Assembly: GCF_000016125.1 (NCBI RefSeq)
Contig: NC_009135.1
Location: forward strand, 1,364,001-1,428,000
Source: Methanococcus maripaludis C5
Lineage (GTDB): Archaea > AGJL01 > Methanococci > Methanococcales > Methanococcaceae
DNA: 64,000 nt
Direction of reading: 5' to 3'
Each line of letters opens with the position of its first letter. The first letter of the stretch is position 1. A program made the translations under genes and the position numbers. Below are positions 36,117 to 46,704 of the stretch, piece by piece. The notes under the pieces are model-generated. The model ran no database searches. It saw nothing but the letters and a program-made list of their open reading frames with translations, and was not told where the DNA came from.

Positions 36117-37586
36117 ATGTGGCACTATTTGTTTTTGGCGATTTATGTTACTATGATTATAGGAATAGCAACGGTAACGAAAAAAAGGATAAAAGGAGTT
36201 TCTGACTTTTTACTGGGGGGGAGAAACGTAAACCCTTGGATGTCTGCATTTTCATACGGTACAGCTTACTTTTCAGCGGTTATTTTTATCGGTTTTGCTG
36301 GAAAAATGGGTTGGAGTTTTGGAATCCCAACAATGTGGATAGTTGTTGGAAACACGATTATTGGAAGTTTTTTAGCATGGCAGGTTCTTGGTAAAAAAAC
36401 AAGAGAAATGACACAAAGACTAGGCGCTTCAACAATGCCGAGTTTTTTGGAAAAAAGGTATAAAAGCAAGAATTTGGAATCATTAACTGCGTTCATCATA
36501 TTTTTCTTCTTAGTTCCATATTCTGCATCTATTTATAAAGGTTTAAATTTCCTGTTTGAAGGATTCGGGATATCTCCAATGAATGCATATATTTTAATGG
36601 CAGCATTAACTGCGATATACCTGTATTTTGGAGGATTTATTGCAGCAACACTCGCAGACTTTGTCCAGGGCTGTATCATGGTAATCGGGGTACTTTTAAT
36701 GGTATTCTTTTTAAGTAGCAACCCTGAAGTTGGAGGATTTTCCGGAATGCTATCGAATTTAAGTTCAATAGATCCAATTTTAGTATCTCCAATAAGTGAA
36801 GCGAGCTTTATTCCAATAATTGGACTTGCTTTGCTCACAAGTATTGGTAGCTGGGGTCTTCCGCAGATGATACACAAGTTTTACACGATAAAAAGTGAAA
36901 AAGCAGCAGTTTCTGCAAAATGGGTTTCAACAGCATTTGCATTTATCATTACTTTTGGTGCAGCATATATTGGAACCGTAAGTAGACTTTTCTATCCTGA
37001 CGCCGCTTCAAAAGTTGCAGCGGGCTTAACAAGCCCTGATATGATAGTTCCAAAAATAATGGAAATTGCGCTTCCTGACTGGGTTGCAGCATTAATTCTC
37101 GTACTCGTAATTTCAGCTTCAATGTCTACCTTAGCATCATTAGTACTTGCTTCAAGTTCTGTTGTTTCAATAGACTTTGTAAAAGGAAGATTAAAACCTG
37201 ATTTATCCGATAAAAACACGATGATATTGATGAGATTATTATGCGTTTTATTCGTTGCACTGTCATTCGTACTTGCAATAGTTCCAAACAGCTATGTTCT
37301 CTCATTAATGGCTCTTTCATGGGGTTTAGTATCAGGATGTCTTTTGGCCCCGTACTTTTTGGGATTATACTGGAAGAGAACTACAAAAGAAGGAGTATGG
37401 GCAGGAATCACATCTGCACTGGCAATCATGCTTGGTGGAGCATGCTACTTTGGAGTAAACAGCGTTTACATGCCTGCAGTTGGTTCTTTAGCAATGATTG
37501 CACCGATATTCGTTGTAATGGCAGTAAGTCTTATCACGAAACCATTCGAAAGCGAACATATCGATTACATATTCAATAAAAAATAA
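36117..37586 (+). CDS. Sodium:solute symporter family transporter
   Basis: 489 residues with about 13 membrane helices. KGVSDFLLGGRNVNPWMSAFSYGTAYFSAV near the start is the SSS-family signature region (residues about 24-53), and the sodium-site helix SASMSTLASLVLASSS is near 329-344. The transported solute cannot be assigned. AGAGGTTAACC precedes the ATG. It is followed after 191 bases by a PutP-type paralogue; the two share the fold but are only distantly alike. Confidence 0.87.
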   Translation: MWHYLFLAIYVTMIIGIATVTKKRIKGVSDFLLGGRNVNPWMSAFSYGTAYFSAVIFIGFAGKMGWSFGIPTMWIVVGNTIIGSFLAWQVLGKKTREMTQRLGASTMPSFLEKRYKSKNLESLTAFIIFFFLVPYSASIYKGLNFLFEGFGISPMNAYILMAALTAIYLYFGGFIAATLADFVQGCIMVIGVLLMVFFLSSNPEVGGFSGMLSNLSSIDPILVSPISEASFIPIIGLALLTSIGSWGLPQMIHKFYTIKSEKAAVSAKWVSTAFAFIITFGAAYIGTVSRLFYPDAASKVAAGLTSPDMIVPKIMEIALPDWVAALILVLVISASMSTLASLVLASSSVVSIDFVKGRLKPDLSDKNTMILMRLLCVLFVALSFVLAIVPNSYVLSLMALSWGLVSGCLLAPYFLGLYWKRTTKEGVWAGITSALAIMLGGACYFGVNSVYMPAVGSLAMIAPIFVVMAVSLITKPFESEHIDYIFNKK

Positions 37587-37777
37587 CTTTTACATATTTT
37601 TAATCAATTTTGTAATTTTCAGAGTTTTTTGAGTGTTTTTCTTAATTTTTTAATCATTTTTAGTCGTCAACTAAAAAAACGTTTCAAAATTTGTATATAC
37701 CATAATCGAGATATTTGGGTAAGTATTACCAAATAGGATTTCGCATTGCGGTGTGATTTTCCAATGGAGTTGAAGTT

Positions 37778-39256
37778 ATGGTATCTGAAAATTTGAGTAT
37801 CGTTTTGATCTTCATGCTCTATTTGCTCGTGGTAATGGGCGTGGGTATGTATTTCTACAGGCGAAACGAAACTATAAGCGATTATGTGCTTGGTGGTAGA
37901 AAATTAAATAGCTGGGTTGCGGCATTAAGTGCGCAAGCTTCAGACATGAGCGGTTGGCTTTTAATGGGTCTTCCGGGAGTTGCATATCTTTCTGGAATGA
38001 GTGAAATATGGATAGGAGTTGGTCTTGCAATAGGAACTTACCTAAACTGGAAGTTCGTTGCAGAAAGGCTTAGAAGATACACAGAAATTGCAAAAGATTC
38101 TATTACAATACCTGTTTACTTGGAAAACAGGTTTAGGGATCAGTCTAAAATGTTAAGAATTGTTTCAGCGTTTTTTATTATGCTATTTTTCTTATTGTAC
38201 ACGTCTTCAGGATTAGTTGCGGGCGGAAAATTGTTCAATCTTGTATTTGGAGTAGATTATACTCTCGCAGTTACAATAGGTGCTTTAGTAATTATTGGTT
38301 ATACATTCCTCGGCGGTTTCCTTGCAGTTAGCTGGACTGACTTTATACAAGGTTCCCTCATGTTTATTGCAATATTCTTAATTCCAATCATGGGTATTGT
38401 CCACATGGGCGGAATTGACGCTACAATGAATGCTTGGAATTCAATAAGTCCAGATTACATAAATCCATTTACAAATCTCGATGGAGAAGCTCTTGGTGCA
38501 ATGGGGCTTGCATCAGCTCTTGCATGGGGTCTTGGATACTTTGGAATGCCACACATCCTTGTAAGGTTTATGGCAATTCAATCAGCTGATAAAGTTCCAA
38601 AAGCAAGAAGAATTGCGACTACCTGGGTTGTAATCAGTCTTTTCATGGCAGTTCTTGTTGGAATGATTGGTGCAGTAGCTCTTGGAGCACCGCTTGATGA
38701 TCCAGAGCATGTATTCATGGCAATGGCACAAGGATTATTCCCAAGTCTTATTGCAGGGGTATTTTTGGCAGGTGTTTTAGCAGCTATCATGAGTACTGCA
38801 GATTCACAGCTTTTAGTTACTGCTTCGGCAGTTACTGAAGATATTTATGCATTATTAAATAAAAATGCAAGTCAAAAAGAGCTTTTATGGATAAGCAGGT
38901 TTGCAGTAATTGCTGTGGCGGCAATAGCTTACTACTTTGCAATAGTTCCTGGAAGCAGCGTTATGGGGCTTGTTTCATACGCATGGGCAGGATTTGGTGG
39001 TGCATTTGGTCCAGTGATATTGCTTTCATTATACTGGAAGAGAATGACTAGAAATGGTGCTCTTGCAGGTTTACTTTCCGGCGGATTTATGGTAATTCTC
39101 TGGAAAAACTTGAGCGGTGGAATATTTGATTTATACGAAATCGTTCCAGCATTTTTGCTCGCAACAATAATGATTATAGTTGTAAGTTTAATTGATAAAG
39201 AACCTTCATTAGAAATTCAGGAAGAGTTCGACAGAGCAGTTTCCGAAATGAAATAG
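37778..39256 (+). CDS. putP: Sodium/proline symporter (PutP-type)
   Basis: 492 residues, about 13 membrane helices. ISDYVLGGRKLNSWVAALSAQASDMSGWLLMGLPG (signature region, about 34-68) and GVLAAIMSTADSQLLVTASAV (about 332-352) match PutP closely. It imports proline, or a related solute, with sodium. In a marine methanogen this could serve osmoprotection as well as nutrition; that is inference. It has its own upstream gap of 191 bases with a TATATACC box near 37694. Confidence 0.88.
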   Translation: MVSENLSIVLIFMLYLLVVMGVGMYFYRRNETISDYVLGGRKLNSWVAALSAQASDMSGWLLMGLPGVAYLSGMSEIWIGVGLAIGTYLNWKFVAERLRRYTEIAKDSITIPVYLENRFRDQSKMLRIVSAFFIMLFFLLYTSSGLVAGGKLFNLVFGVDYTLAVTIGALVIIGYTFLGGFLAVSWTDFIQGSLMFIAIFLIPIMGIVHMGGIDATMNAWNSISPDYINPFTNLDGEALGAMGLASALAWGLGYFGMPHILVRFMAIQSADKVPKARRIATTWVVISLFMAVLVGMIGAVALGAPLDDPEHVFMAMAQGLFPSLIAGVFLAGVLAAIMSTADSQLLVTASAVTEDIYALLNKNASQKELLWISRFAVIAVAAIAYYFAIVPGSSVMGLVSYAWAGFGGAFGPVILLSLYWKRMTRNGALAGLLSGGFMVILWKNLSGGIFDLYEIVPAFLLATIMIIVVSLIDKEPSLEIQEEFDRAVSEMK

Positions 39257-39335
39257 AAAATCTAAGAAAAAACTAAGAAATAAATATGATAAGTACCAAT
39301 CATATTTAAAATAATTTTTTTATTTTTGGGGTACT

Positions 39336-39575
39336 ATGCATTATTCAAAGATTAAACCTGTTTTCAAAGAAGAAGAATTATTAATCGACAAAGGGTCGCT
39401 AAAAACAAAGCGAAAATTTGCTTTTTTACTCGAGGTTAATGACTCTGTACTTACTAACCGCAATTTTTATGTAAATGATGAAGTAGATGTAATTTTAGAT
39501 TATACATATACGGATAGCAAAAGACCTAAAGAAAAAATTAAATCTTATGTTTTACTCGATATATCAAAAGAATAG
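39336..39575 (+). CDS. Small uncharacterised protein
   Basis: 79 residues, basic, with alternating strands and no cysteine or membrane helix. GGGGTACT precedes the ATG, and the next gene starts 9 bases after its stop, so it is probably in one operon with the 91-residue membrane protein and hemL. No family recognised. Confidence 0.6.
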   Translation: MHYSKIKPVFKEEELLIDKGSLKTKRKFAFLLEVNDSVLTNRNFYVNDEVDVILDYTYTDSKRPKEKIKSYVLLDISKE

Positions 39576-39584
39576 GTGTAATTT

Positions 39585-39860
39585 ATGCAATTAGACGCAA
39601 AAGTTTCAATTTTTCACGCAATATTTGGTGCAGCATTCGGGTACCTCACAAACTATGTATATACATTTGGTTTAGGTGCATTTAGCGGCATTGCATCATT
39701 TGGATTCATGTTAATCGCATTAATCATTACTGGAAATATCGCTTCAATGATATTTGGAAGAGAAAGTATGAACCAGAAAGAATGGATGGGAAGCGGAGTA
39801 GTTCCATTTTTCTTTATATGGTTAGTATTCTGGGTAATAACGTATAACGGAGTATTTTAA
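39585..39860 (+). CDS. Small membrane protein upstream of hemL
   Basis: 91 residues with three probable membrane helices (about 8-28, 33-55 and 70-90) and a short basic loop around GRESMNQKEW. TAGGTGTAATTT precedes the ATG. The stop is 9 bases before the hemL start. Similar small proteins occur in methanogens (possibly DUF5379); a link to tetrapyrrole synthesis is only positional. Confidence 0.62.
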   Translation: MQLDAKVSIFHAIFGAAFGYLTNYVYTFGLGAFSGIASFGFMLIALIITGNIASMIFGRESMNQKEWMGSGVVPFFFIWLVFWVITYNGVF

Positions 39861-39869
39861 GGTGATTTT

Positions 39870-41153
39870 GTGGAATTAAATCTCAAAATGGATAGATCAA
39901 AAGAACTATTTGAAGAATCGAAAAAATACCTTGTTGGGGGAGTAAATAGCCCTGTAAGGTCATTTAAGCCATTTCCATTTTTTGTAAAATCTGCAAAAGA
40001 CTGTTTCTTGTACGATGAAGACGGAAACGAATTTATTGATTACTGTTTAGCATACGGGCCGATGGTTTTGGGTCATGCAAACGAAAACATATTAAATGCT
40101 GTAAAATCCCAAATGGATTTGGGAACTGCTTACGGAGTTCCAAGCGAAAAAGAAATTACGCTTGCAAAAGAAGTAATAAATAGAATCCCTTGCGCAGAAA
40201 TGGTTAGATTTGTAAATTCTGGAACGGAAGCTACCATGGGCGCAATAAGGCTTGCAAGAGGTGTTACTGGAAGAGATAAAATCATCAAGTTTGAAGGTGC
40301 GTTCCACGGTGCTCACGACTACGTGCTTGTAAAAACAGGTAGTGGTGCTTTAACACACGGAGCTCCAAATTCACCAGGAATTCCAGAAGACACTACAAAA
40401 AACACGCTTTTAATTCCATTTAACGATGAAGATGCGGTAAGAAAAGTAATCTCTGAAAACAAGGATGAAATCGCATGTATCATCCTTGAACCTGTAATGG
40501 GAAATGTTGGTTGTATTTTACCACAGGACGGATATTTACAGTTTTTAAGGGAAATCACTGAAGAAAATGGAATACTTCTAATATTCGATGAAGTTATTAC
40601 TGGTTTCAGGCTTTCAAAAGGTGGTGCTCAGGAATACTTTGGAATAAAATCAGACCTTGCAACTATCGGTAAAATTCTTGGTGGTGGATTTCCAATTGGT
40701 GCAATAACTGGTAAAAAAGAATATATGGAACAGTTTTCACCAAGTGGACAGATTTATCAAGCAGGTACCTTTAACGGAAACCCGGTTTCAGTTACCGCCG
40801 GAATTGAAACACTTAAAAATCTTGATGATAAATTTTACAAGGAAACAACTAAAAAAGCAGATATTTTATCCAATTTCTTAAGAGAAACTGCTGAAAAATA
40901 CAATGTTTCTACAAAAGTTTACAATGTAGCTTCAATATTCCAGATTTACTTCAATGAAAAAGAAGTAGTAACTTACGAAGATGCAAAATCAAGCGATACT
41001 GAAAAATTCATGAGATATTTCTACACGCTTTTGGAAAATGGCGTATTTGTAGCTCCTTCCCAATTTGAATGCTGCTTTACATCGATAAAACACAACGATG
41101 AAGTTTTAGAAAAAACTATGAATGCAATTGATATTGCAATGAAAAAATTGTAA
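39870..41153 (+). CDS. hemL: Glutamate-1-semialdehyde 2,1-aminomutase
   Basis: 427 residues from GTG 39870, placed just after GGTGATTTT. The class III aminotransferase fold is clear: [11 protein letters not shown] near the start, [18 protein letters not shown], the pyridoxal site [10 protein letters not shown], the PLP lysine in [12 protein letters not shown] (about 268-279) and [10 protein letters not shown]. It makes 5-aminolevulinate by the C5 route, feeding coenzyme F430, corrinoid and sirohaem synthesis. Convergent with egsA. Confidence 0.96.
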   Translation: MELNLKMDRSKELFEESKKYLVGGVNSPVRSFKPFPFFVKSAKDCFLYDEDGNEFIDYCLAYGPMVLGHANENILNAVKSQMDLGTAYGVPSEKEITLAKEVINRIPCAEMVRFVNSGTEATMGAIRLARGVTGRDKIIKFEGAFHGAHDYVLVKTGSGALTHGAPNSPGIPEDTTKNTLLIPFNDEDAVRKVISENKDEIACIILEPVMGNVGCILPQDGYLQFLREITEENGILLIFDEVITGFRLSKGGAQEYFGIKSDLATIGKILGGGFPIGAITGKKEYMEQFSPSGQIYQAGTFNGNPVSVTAGIETLKNLDDKFYKETTKKADILSNFLRETAEKYNVSTKVYNVASIFQIYFNEKEVVTYEDAKSSDTEKFMRYFYTLLENGVFVAPSQFECCFTSIKHNDEVLEKTMNAIDIAMKKL

Positions 41154-41195
41154 ATTTTATTTTTTTTAATTTTAAAAATAGTAAATAATTAAAAA

Positions 41196-42200
41196 TTAAA
41201 TGATTTCAGATTTTTCAAGAATTTTTCTCGCTTCTGTTTTTGAGATACCGTTTCTTAAAATTGTGTGCCTGTTTCTAAGTGCATGCGCAGAAGAAAGTGC
41301 TTCAATTACAATTTCATCATCAAAACCGAGTTGTTTTGCAGTAATTGGCGCATCAACTGCTTTTAATGACTTTTTAATCATTTCAAACGTTTCAATGTCG
41401 AGTTTTTTTTCTTCAAAGTAGATTTGAGCAATTGCAAGAGTTCCAACTCCACACTGTTCCCCGTGTAAAGAATCTGTATCAATATCATATTTTTCTTTCA
41501 TAATGTCAAGGGCATGTGAAAACAGATGTTCGCTTCCTGATGCAGGCCTTGAAGAGTGAGCAATTGCAATCGAAATTCCGCTTCCAATGAGTGCTTTTAC
41601 GAGTTTTTTCGGATATTCTTCTAAATTTGAGTTTAAAACATAATCCATAAGTTCAATAGCAATAGTTTTAGAAAAAATACCTGAGCTATCACTGTATTTT
41701 TCAGATTTTTCAATTTTTCCAAGTTCCCAGTCCAAAACCGCAGTGATGTTTGACACGATGTCACCCATACCTGCAGAAAGAAGTTTTTTTGGAGATTTTT
41801 TTATTATACCAATATCTGCAATTATTGCAATTGGAGCTTCTGTCATGTATGAAGGCTGTGTTAATGAAACGATTGGGGATGCAATCCCGTCATTTGACGC
41901 AGTTGTTGGAACACTCAAAAAAGGCTTTTTTGATTTGTGCGCAATCAATTTTCCTATATCTATTGGCCTTCCACCACCTATTCCCATTATGGAATCATAA
42001 TCGTTTGCATAATTTTTTATATTTTCTAAATCTGAGGTTTCAATCTCGTCGTAGTAAATAAAATCGAAGTCTTTATTGTATTTTTTAGTATTTTTACCCG
42101 TAATTACGAGGGGATTTTTTAAGTTAAGATTATCAAGGATTTCCGGTATTCTACTGGATGCTTTTTCCTTAATTATTGTGTATCTTGGAATTACGATCAT
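41196..42200 (-). CDS. egsA: sn-Glycerol-1-phosphate dehydrogenase
   Basis: 334 residues from ATG 42200, preceded by AGTGAAAAA. NAD-binding [12 protein letters not shown] and [13 protein letters not shown] and the zinc ligands in [19 protein letters not shown] and the later LHGEQCG segment identify the archaeal G1P dehydrogenase. It sets the sn-1 stereochemistry of archaeal ether lipids, so it is a domain-level marker. It starts 7 bases after the queC stop, in the same direction. Confidence 0.95.
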   Translation of the reverse strand: MIVIPRYTIIKEKASSRIPEILDNLNLKNPLVITGKNTKKYNKDFDFIYYDEIETSDLENIKNYANDYDSIMGIGGGRPIDIGKLIAHKSKKPFLSVPTTASNDGIASPIVSLTQPSYMTEAPIAIIADIGIIKKSPKKLLSAGMGDIVSNITAVLDWELGKIEKSEKYSDSSGIFSKTIAIELMDYVLNSNLEEYPKKLVKALIGSGISIAIAHSSRPASGSEHLFSHALDIMKEKYDIDTDSLHGEQCGVGTLAIAQIYFEEKKLDIETFEMIKKSLKAVDAPITAKQLGFDDEIVIEALSSAHALRNRHTILRNGISKTEARKILEKSEII

Positions 42201-42207
42201 TTTTTCA

Positions 42208-42909
42208 CTATTCAACGAGATATTTTGTAGGATCAACTATACCTGCTTCTTTAAATGCTCTTTTTCTTCTCATGCAGCTCTCGCAAGTTCCGCAGTGTAA
42301 ATAATCTTCCCCGTTATCCCTGTAGCATGAATAACTGTATTTTATAACTTCTAAATCAAGTTTTAATTCAAGTTCCTTTCCTAATTTTGCAATTTCAGGT
42401 TTATTTAATTCATACAATGGTGCAACCATTTTAACTTTATTTAATGTACCATATTCTAGGCTTTTATTAAATCTTTCAATAAATTCTGGAGTATTATCTG
42501 GAAAAGTTACTCCTTCTTCCCTGTTTAATCCAGAAAATATCTTTTCAGCGTCAATTCCTTCTGCAAATCCTGATGCGATCGAAAACATGATCATGTTTCT
42601 TGCTGGAACCCATACAGCTTTCATGGTCTTTTCGGATTTTTCAAAATCATCAAGATCTTCTTTTTCAGGTTCGGGGATGTTTCCCGTATTTAATCCACTT
42701 TTACTGAATTCTTTTACAAAATTAATATCAATTACGTGGTGATCGGCGTTTAAAATCTCTGATATTTTTTCAGCAGATTTTATTTCTTGATTTAATGCCA
42801 TCTGCCCGTAATTAAACGTAACTGTCGTAATATCGTAGTTTTCTGATTTTGCAACTAGCGAAGTTACCGCGGAATCGAGTCCTCCACTGAGTACACAGAT
42901 AGCTTTCAT
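42208..42909 (-). CDS. queC: 7-Cyano-7-deazaguanine synthase
   Basis: 233 residues. The PP-loop is [12 protein letters not shown] (about 6-17), and the C-terminal zinc site uses Cys in [19 protein letters not shown] (about 193-211). It converts CDG to preQ0, the base inserted into tRNA for archaeosine. Normal length for the family. Together with egsA and nrdD it forms a leftward run. Confidence 0.95.
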   Translation of the reverse strand: MKAICVLSGGLDSAVTSLVAKSENYDITTVTFNYGQMALNQEIKSAEKISEILNADHHVIDINFVKEFSKSGLNTGNIPEPEKEDLDDFEKSEKTMKAVWVPARNMIMFSIASGFAEGIDAEKIFSGLNREEGVTFPDNTPEFIERFNKSLEYGTLNKVKMVAPLYELNKPEIAKLGKELELKLDLEVIKYSYSCYRDNGEDYLHCGTCESCMRRKRAFKEAGIVDPTKYLVE

Positions 42910-43021
42910 TAAAACACCTTTATTATCTTAGATTAGTCTGGAATATATCTTCAAAAGTATTTAAAATTTTATAAAAACCAACAAAAAAATTTAAAAAAAA
43001 TAAAAAAAATTTAAAAAAAAG

Positions 43022-45334
43022 TTAAACTTTTCTTCCAGGAAGGGTGCTTTTTCTATCGATTAATTCTCTTTGCTTTGCTTTATTCCAGTTTGAAACGTTT
43101 TGTAAGTATCCGGTAATTCTTGAGAATTTTTCTACGTTTTCACTTCCGCATCCTGTACAGTTATCTTTTAATCCGCTCATTGCAAGACTGCATTTTTCAC
43201 AGATACTCAAGTTTTTCGTGTATGTCCAGAATCCAATGTCTGTTTTTGTCATTTTTCTGGTTATATCCATTAAAACTTCGGGGTTTGCGTAAGCTTCAGC
43301 ATTCCAGAAGTGTCCAATATGTCCACCGTTACAGAGTTCGTGGAATTTTTCTTCAATGTTTACCTTTTCACCTAAAGTAACGTCTGCATTTACTTTAACG
43401 TGTGACGAGTTAGTGTAATAAATGCTGCTTAAATCGCTTAAATCGCCATTTACTACAGATTTTGTTTCTTCAGGGTAATACTTATGGTCGAATTTTGCAA
43501 ATCTTCCAGCAGTACTCTCAGCAGGAGTTTGCGTTACTGTCCACCTAAGTCCTGTTTCTTTTTTCAAGTCATCAGCGTATTTTCTGATGTGTGAAATTAC
43601 TTTTATACCGAAGGCAAGGGCTTCAGGTGACTCGTGAAGTTCACTTCCAACGTGGTACTTTAAGAGTTCGTTTAAACCAACGAATCCGAAAGTTTTCGTT
43701 GTGCTATCGTATCGGTAATACTGTTCTCCATCGAACTCCTGTGTTAAGAATGGTAAAACGTTATCATGGTAGAGTCTTCTTTTGGAAATATCATGTTTTA
43801 TCTCTAAAGCATGTTTTGCGAGACTTAATTTTTCGTCAAGTATCTCAAATAATCTTCCGTCATCACCATCAGCTTCGTAAGCAATTCTTGGAAGGTTCAA
43901 TGTATACCATTGCATATTTCCAGTTCTGAGCGAACTTTCTTCAATGGAATTACCCCATTCACCGCTCAATCGGGTTCTGCATCCCATTGCATTGGTATTT
44001 CCATATTGATAATCTGCAAGCATGTTTATGAAGTAAGGAAGTCCCCATTTAGCGCTTAATTCATGTATTTTTATCATTAAATCTTTATTTTCATCTTTAA
44101 ATGCATTTTCTCTCAGTTTGAAGATGACGTTGGGGAATAAAAATGGTTTTCCGTATGCATCACCATCCATCAAAACATCTACAAGTGCTTCTGCAATTAA
44201 TTTAACTTCGTAATCGTATTCTTCGTAAGCTCCAACAACTTTGCCTGCTTTTATCGCATCTTCGCCTTTTAAAAATTCTGGAACTTCTAATTCAAGGTTA
44301 ATTGAACTGAATACTACTTGACCGCCTCTTGCAGCATATATCTGGTTCATTTCATAGATGAATAACTGCATGAGCTGTCTTACTTCATTATAGTCGAGTC
44401 CTCTCATGTATGGTGCAAGCCAGATGTTAAATTCATCTATTGACTGTCCACCGGACATTTCACACTGAGCCGCACTTAAAACCTTTGCAGCATGTTGCAA
44501 TGCAACGTCAGGGTGTTTTGCAGGTTTTGAAACACTGGTGTGTCTTCCAGTACCGTCTACTTTTAAACCGTGTTTGAAGAAGTTTCTAAGGTCGTGCTGA
44601 CAGCAAACAGTTCTAACTGCAGCATATTCTAAATCGTGGAGGTGAATATCCCCTTTCATATGGGAATCTGCAATATATTTTGGAAATACGTTTAAGAGTG
44701 CAAACTGTTTCATGGTTTCGTCAGCAACCCATTTGTGAATGCTTTCAGGGTTGTGCATGAGGTTTGCATTGTCTTTGGATCCTCTTTCGATTAATTTTAC
44801 AATATCGTAAACAGGAATTCCGAGTCTTGTGTGTTTGTGCCTGAATTCTTCTAATCCGTGTTCAATAAGTTTTGTATTTACAATTTCACGAATCATTGGA
44901 GCAGTTAAATAATTTACAGTTAAATTTTTAACTTCTGATTCTACTTCTACCGCTATTCTTTCAGCAGTCTTTATATCAGCACCAGCTTCCTGAATCAGCG
45001 CTTTTACAATCTTTTCTTTATTAAATGGTTCAAATTCTTTTTCTGAAGTTCTGATTTTTAAACAGTTTTCAGACATATATTTTTTGGAGTAACTTTTGCC
45101 CGTTTTTTTGTCATATTCTTTTAAAGTTTTGTAGAGAATTGTTTTTAAGTCGTCTGTAGACATTCCATTGTAAACTTTACTATAGATTTCTGATAATATC
45201 GCATCTATATTTTCGTAATCTACTCCGGAATTCAAAAGGGATTTTACAAGTTTGTTAACGTTGAATAATTCTTCATTGCCACTTCTTTTGACAACATTTA
45301 TTTTGAAATCAGCATATTTCGAATTAGCTATCAT
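43022..45334 (-). CDS. nrdD: Anaerobic ribonucleoside-triphosphate reductase (class III)
   Basis: 770 residues from ATG 45334, preceded by AGGTGGTTCA; an ORF extension to 45397 is rejected. The N-terminus holds an ATP-cone (VKRSGNEELFNVNKLVKSL and a second cone-like repeat, IRTSEKEFEPFNKEKIV). The C-terminus has a zinc site (CEKCSLAMSGLKDNCTGC) and the glycyl-radical loop RITGYLQNVSNWN. It makes dNTPs without oxygen and needs the activase NrdG, which is not in this window. No intein is present; the length is normal for two ATP-cones. Confidence 0.95.
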   Translation of the reverse strand: MIANSKYADFKINVVKRSGNEELFNVNKLVKSLLNSGVDYENIDAILSEIYSKVYNGMSTDDLKTILYKTLKEYDKKTGKSYSKKYMSENCLKIRTSEKEFEPFNKEKIVKALIQEAGADIKTAERIAVEVESEVKNLTVNYLTAPMIREIVNTKLIEHGLEEFRHKHTRLGIPVYDIVKLIERGSKDNANLMHNPESIHKWVADETMKQFALLNVFPKYIADSHMKGDIHLHDLEYAAVRTVCCQHDLRNFFKHGLKVDGTGRHTSVSKPAKHPDVALQHAAKVLSAAQCEMSGGQSIDEFNIWLAPYMRGLDYNEVRQLMQLFIYEMNQIYAARGGQVVFSSINLELEVPEFLKGEDAIKAGKVVGAYEEYDYEVKLIAEALVDVLMDGDAYGKPFLFPNVIFKLRENAFKDENKDLMIKIHELSAKWGLPYFINMLADYQYGNTNAMGCRTRLSGEWGNSIEESSLRTGNMQWYTLNLPRIAYEADGDDGRLFEILDEKLSLAKHALEIKHDISKRRLYHDNVLPFLTQEFDGEQYYRYDSTTKTFGFVGLNELLKYHVGSELHESPEALAFGIKVISHIRKYADDLKKETGLRWTVTQTPAESTAGRFAKFDHKYYPEETKSVVNGDLSDLSSIYYTNSSHVKVNADVTLGEKVNIEEKFHELCNGGHIGHFWNAEAYANPEVLMDITRKMTKTDIGFWTYTKNLSICEKCSLAMSGLKDNCTGCGSENVEKFSRITGYLQNVSNWNKAKQRELIDRKSTLPGRKV

Positions 45335-45389
45335 TGAACCACCTAAAAAGAGAGTAAGCCAAATAATTAATAAAATGGTTAATATTGCG

Positions 45390-45431
45390 ATACCCAAATA
45401 CCGCCCAAATCACAATATTAACAGGGTATTT
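45390..45431. promoter_or_regulatory. Inverted repeat in the nrdD/trm1 divergent region
   Basis: ATACCC (45390-45395) and AAATACC (45396-45402) can each pair with GGGTATTT at 45424-45431. It lies 56-97 bases before the nrdD start, over its probable promoter. An NrdR-like or other dNTP-responsive control site is possible but unproven. The rest of the 232-base gap is AT-rich. Confidence 0.3.
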
Positions 45432-45566
45432 ATAACTAGTATTATATTATGTCTTTATCATAGGATTAGTACGATTAGTATATATCATTATCGATACGAA
45501 TTTCGAGCTTTAATTATATAAATAAGCTCAAAAACGGATATTTATGGAGATTTGCTGGTGAAGTGA

Positions 45567-46688
45567 ATGAAAATAATTAGTGAAGGCGAGACAAAACTGA
45601 TGGTTCCAGAGGAATCAACACTATCAAAAAAAGATACTGTATTTTACAATCCGGTGATGGAAACTAACCGTAATATTTCTGTTTCAGTTGTACAATCATT
45701 TCTGGATAATTTTAAAAGAGATGAATTTTTAATGTGCGATCCTCTTGGCGGCAGCGGTGCAAGAGGGATTAGATACGCAAATGAATTGGAATTTAACGGA
45801 GATTTAAAGGTATCAATTGGAGATATCAATCCAAGTGCCGTAAAGATGATAAAAGAAAATTTAAAACTAAATGAACTCGAAAATGTTGAAGTATTTCATG
45901 AAGATGCAAATGTACTCCTTTCAAAAAACTTTAAGGTATTTAATGTAGTTGATTTGGATCCTTTTGGTTCTCCAGTTCCGTATTTGGACAGTGGAATCAG
46001 GGCAAGTCTTACAAAAGGTGGTCTTTTGTGTATGACTGCAACAGATACTGCTGTTTTGTGTGGCGCATACCGGAAAACTTGTATTCGAAAATACAATGCA
46101 ATACCTCTAAAGGGCGATAAAGAACTGGCAGTACGGTTAATGATTGGATATGCCGTAAAAATGGCTTCAAAATATGATATTGGATTAAAACCGATATTTT
46201 CACATGTAACGGATCACTATGCAAGAACCTTCATGGTTACAGAACGGGGAGCTGGAAAAGCCGATTCTGCAATTGAAAATTTAGGTTACATTAGGCAGGA
46301 TAGTGAGCAAAAATCGTTTAAAGCATTTGAAGAAGGTTATGAAAAAGGATATGCAGGTTCATTCTATTTAGGTGAAATTTCAGATAAAGATATAGTTCAA
46401 AATTCGCTTGAAACTGCAAAAAACAGAAATTATTCAAAAAGAGCAGTAGATATCTTAGAGTTGATTTCAAAAGAATCAGAAATTGAGCAAGTCGGATGTT
46501 TTGACATACACGAACTCTGTAGTTTTATAAAAAAACTGGTTCCTCCAGTAAACGATATTATGGATAACTTAAAAGAAAATGGATTTAAAGTTTCAAGAGT
46601 TCACTACAATCCTTATGGTCTAAAAACAGACGCAGAACTTTCAGATCTAGTTGTTTTAATATCAGAATATCATTCAAAAAAATATTAA
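45567..46688 (+). CDS. trm1: tRNA (guanine(26)-N(2))-dimethyltransferase
   Basis: 373 residues. The start (ISEGETKLMVPEE) and VFYNPVMETNRNISVSVV are typical of Trm1. SAM binding is at DPLGGSGARGIRYANEL (about 55-71), and the catalytic-type motif DLDPFGSPVPYLDSGIRA is near 130-147. It methylates G26 of many tRNAs. CTGGTGAAGTGA precedes the ATG. Divergent from nrdD. Confidence 0.95.
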   Translation: MKIISEGETKLMVPEESTLSKKDTVFYNPVMETNRNISVSVVQSFLDNFKRDEFLMCDPLGGSGARGIRYANELEFNGDLKVSIGDINPSAVKMIKENLKLNELENVEVFHEDANVLLSKNFKVFNVVDLDPFGSPVPYLDSGIRASLTKGGLLCMTATDTAVLCGAYRKTCIRKYNAIPLKGDKELAVRLMIGYAVKMASKYDIGLKPIFSHVTDHYARTFMVTERGAGKADSAIENLGYIRQDSEQKSFKAFEEGYEKGYAGSFYLGEISDKDIVQNSLETAKNRNYSKRAVDILELISKESEIEQVGCFDIHELCSFIKKLVPPVNDIMDNLKENGFKVSRVHYNPYGLKTDAELSDLVVLISEYHSKKY

Positions 46689-46704
46689 TTTTATTTTTAA
46701 GTTT

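Noticed and set aside
42201-42236. Longer egsA starting at 42236
   Set aside because: It would overlap queC; ATG 42200 has a ribosome binding site and matches the family start.
45335-45397. Hydrophobic N-terminal extension of NrdD
   Set aside because: It is upstream of a good ribosome binding site (AGGTGGTTCA) and NrdD is a soluble enzyme.
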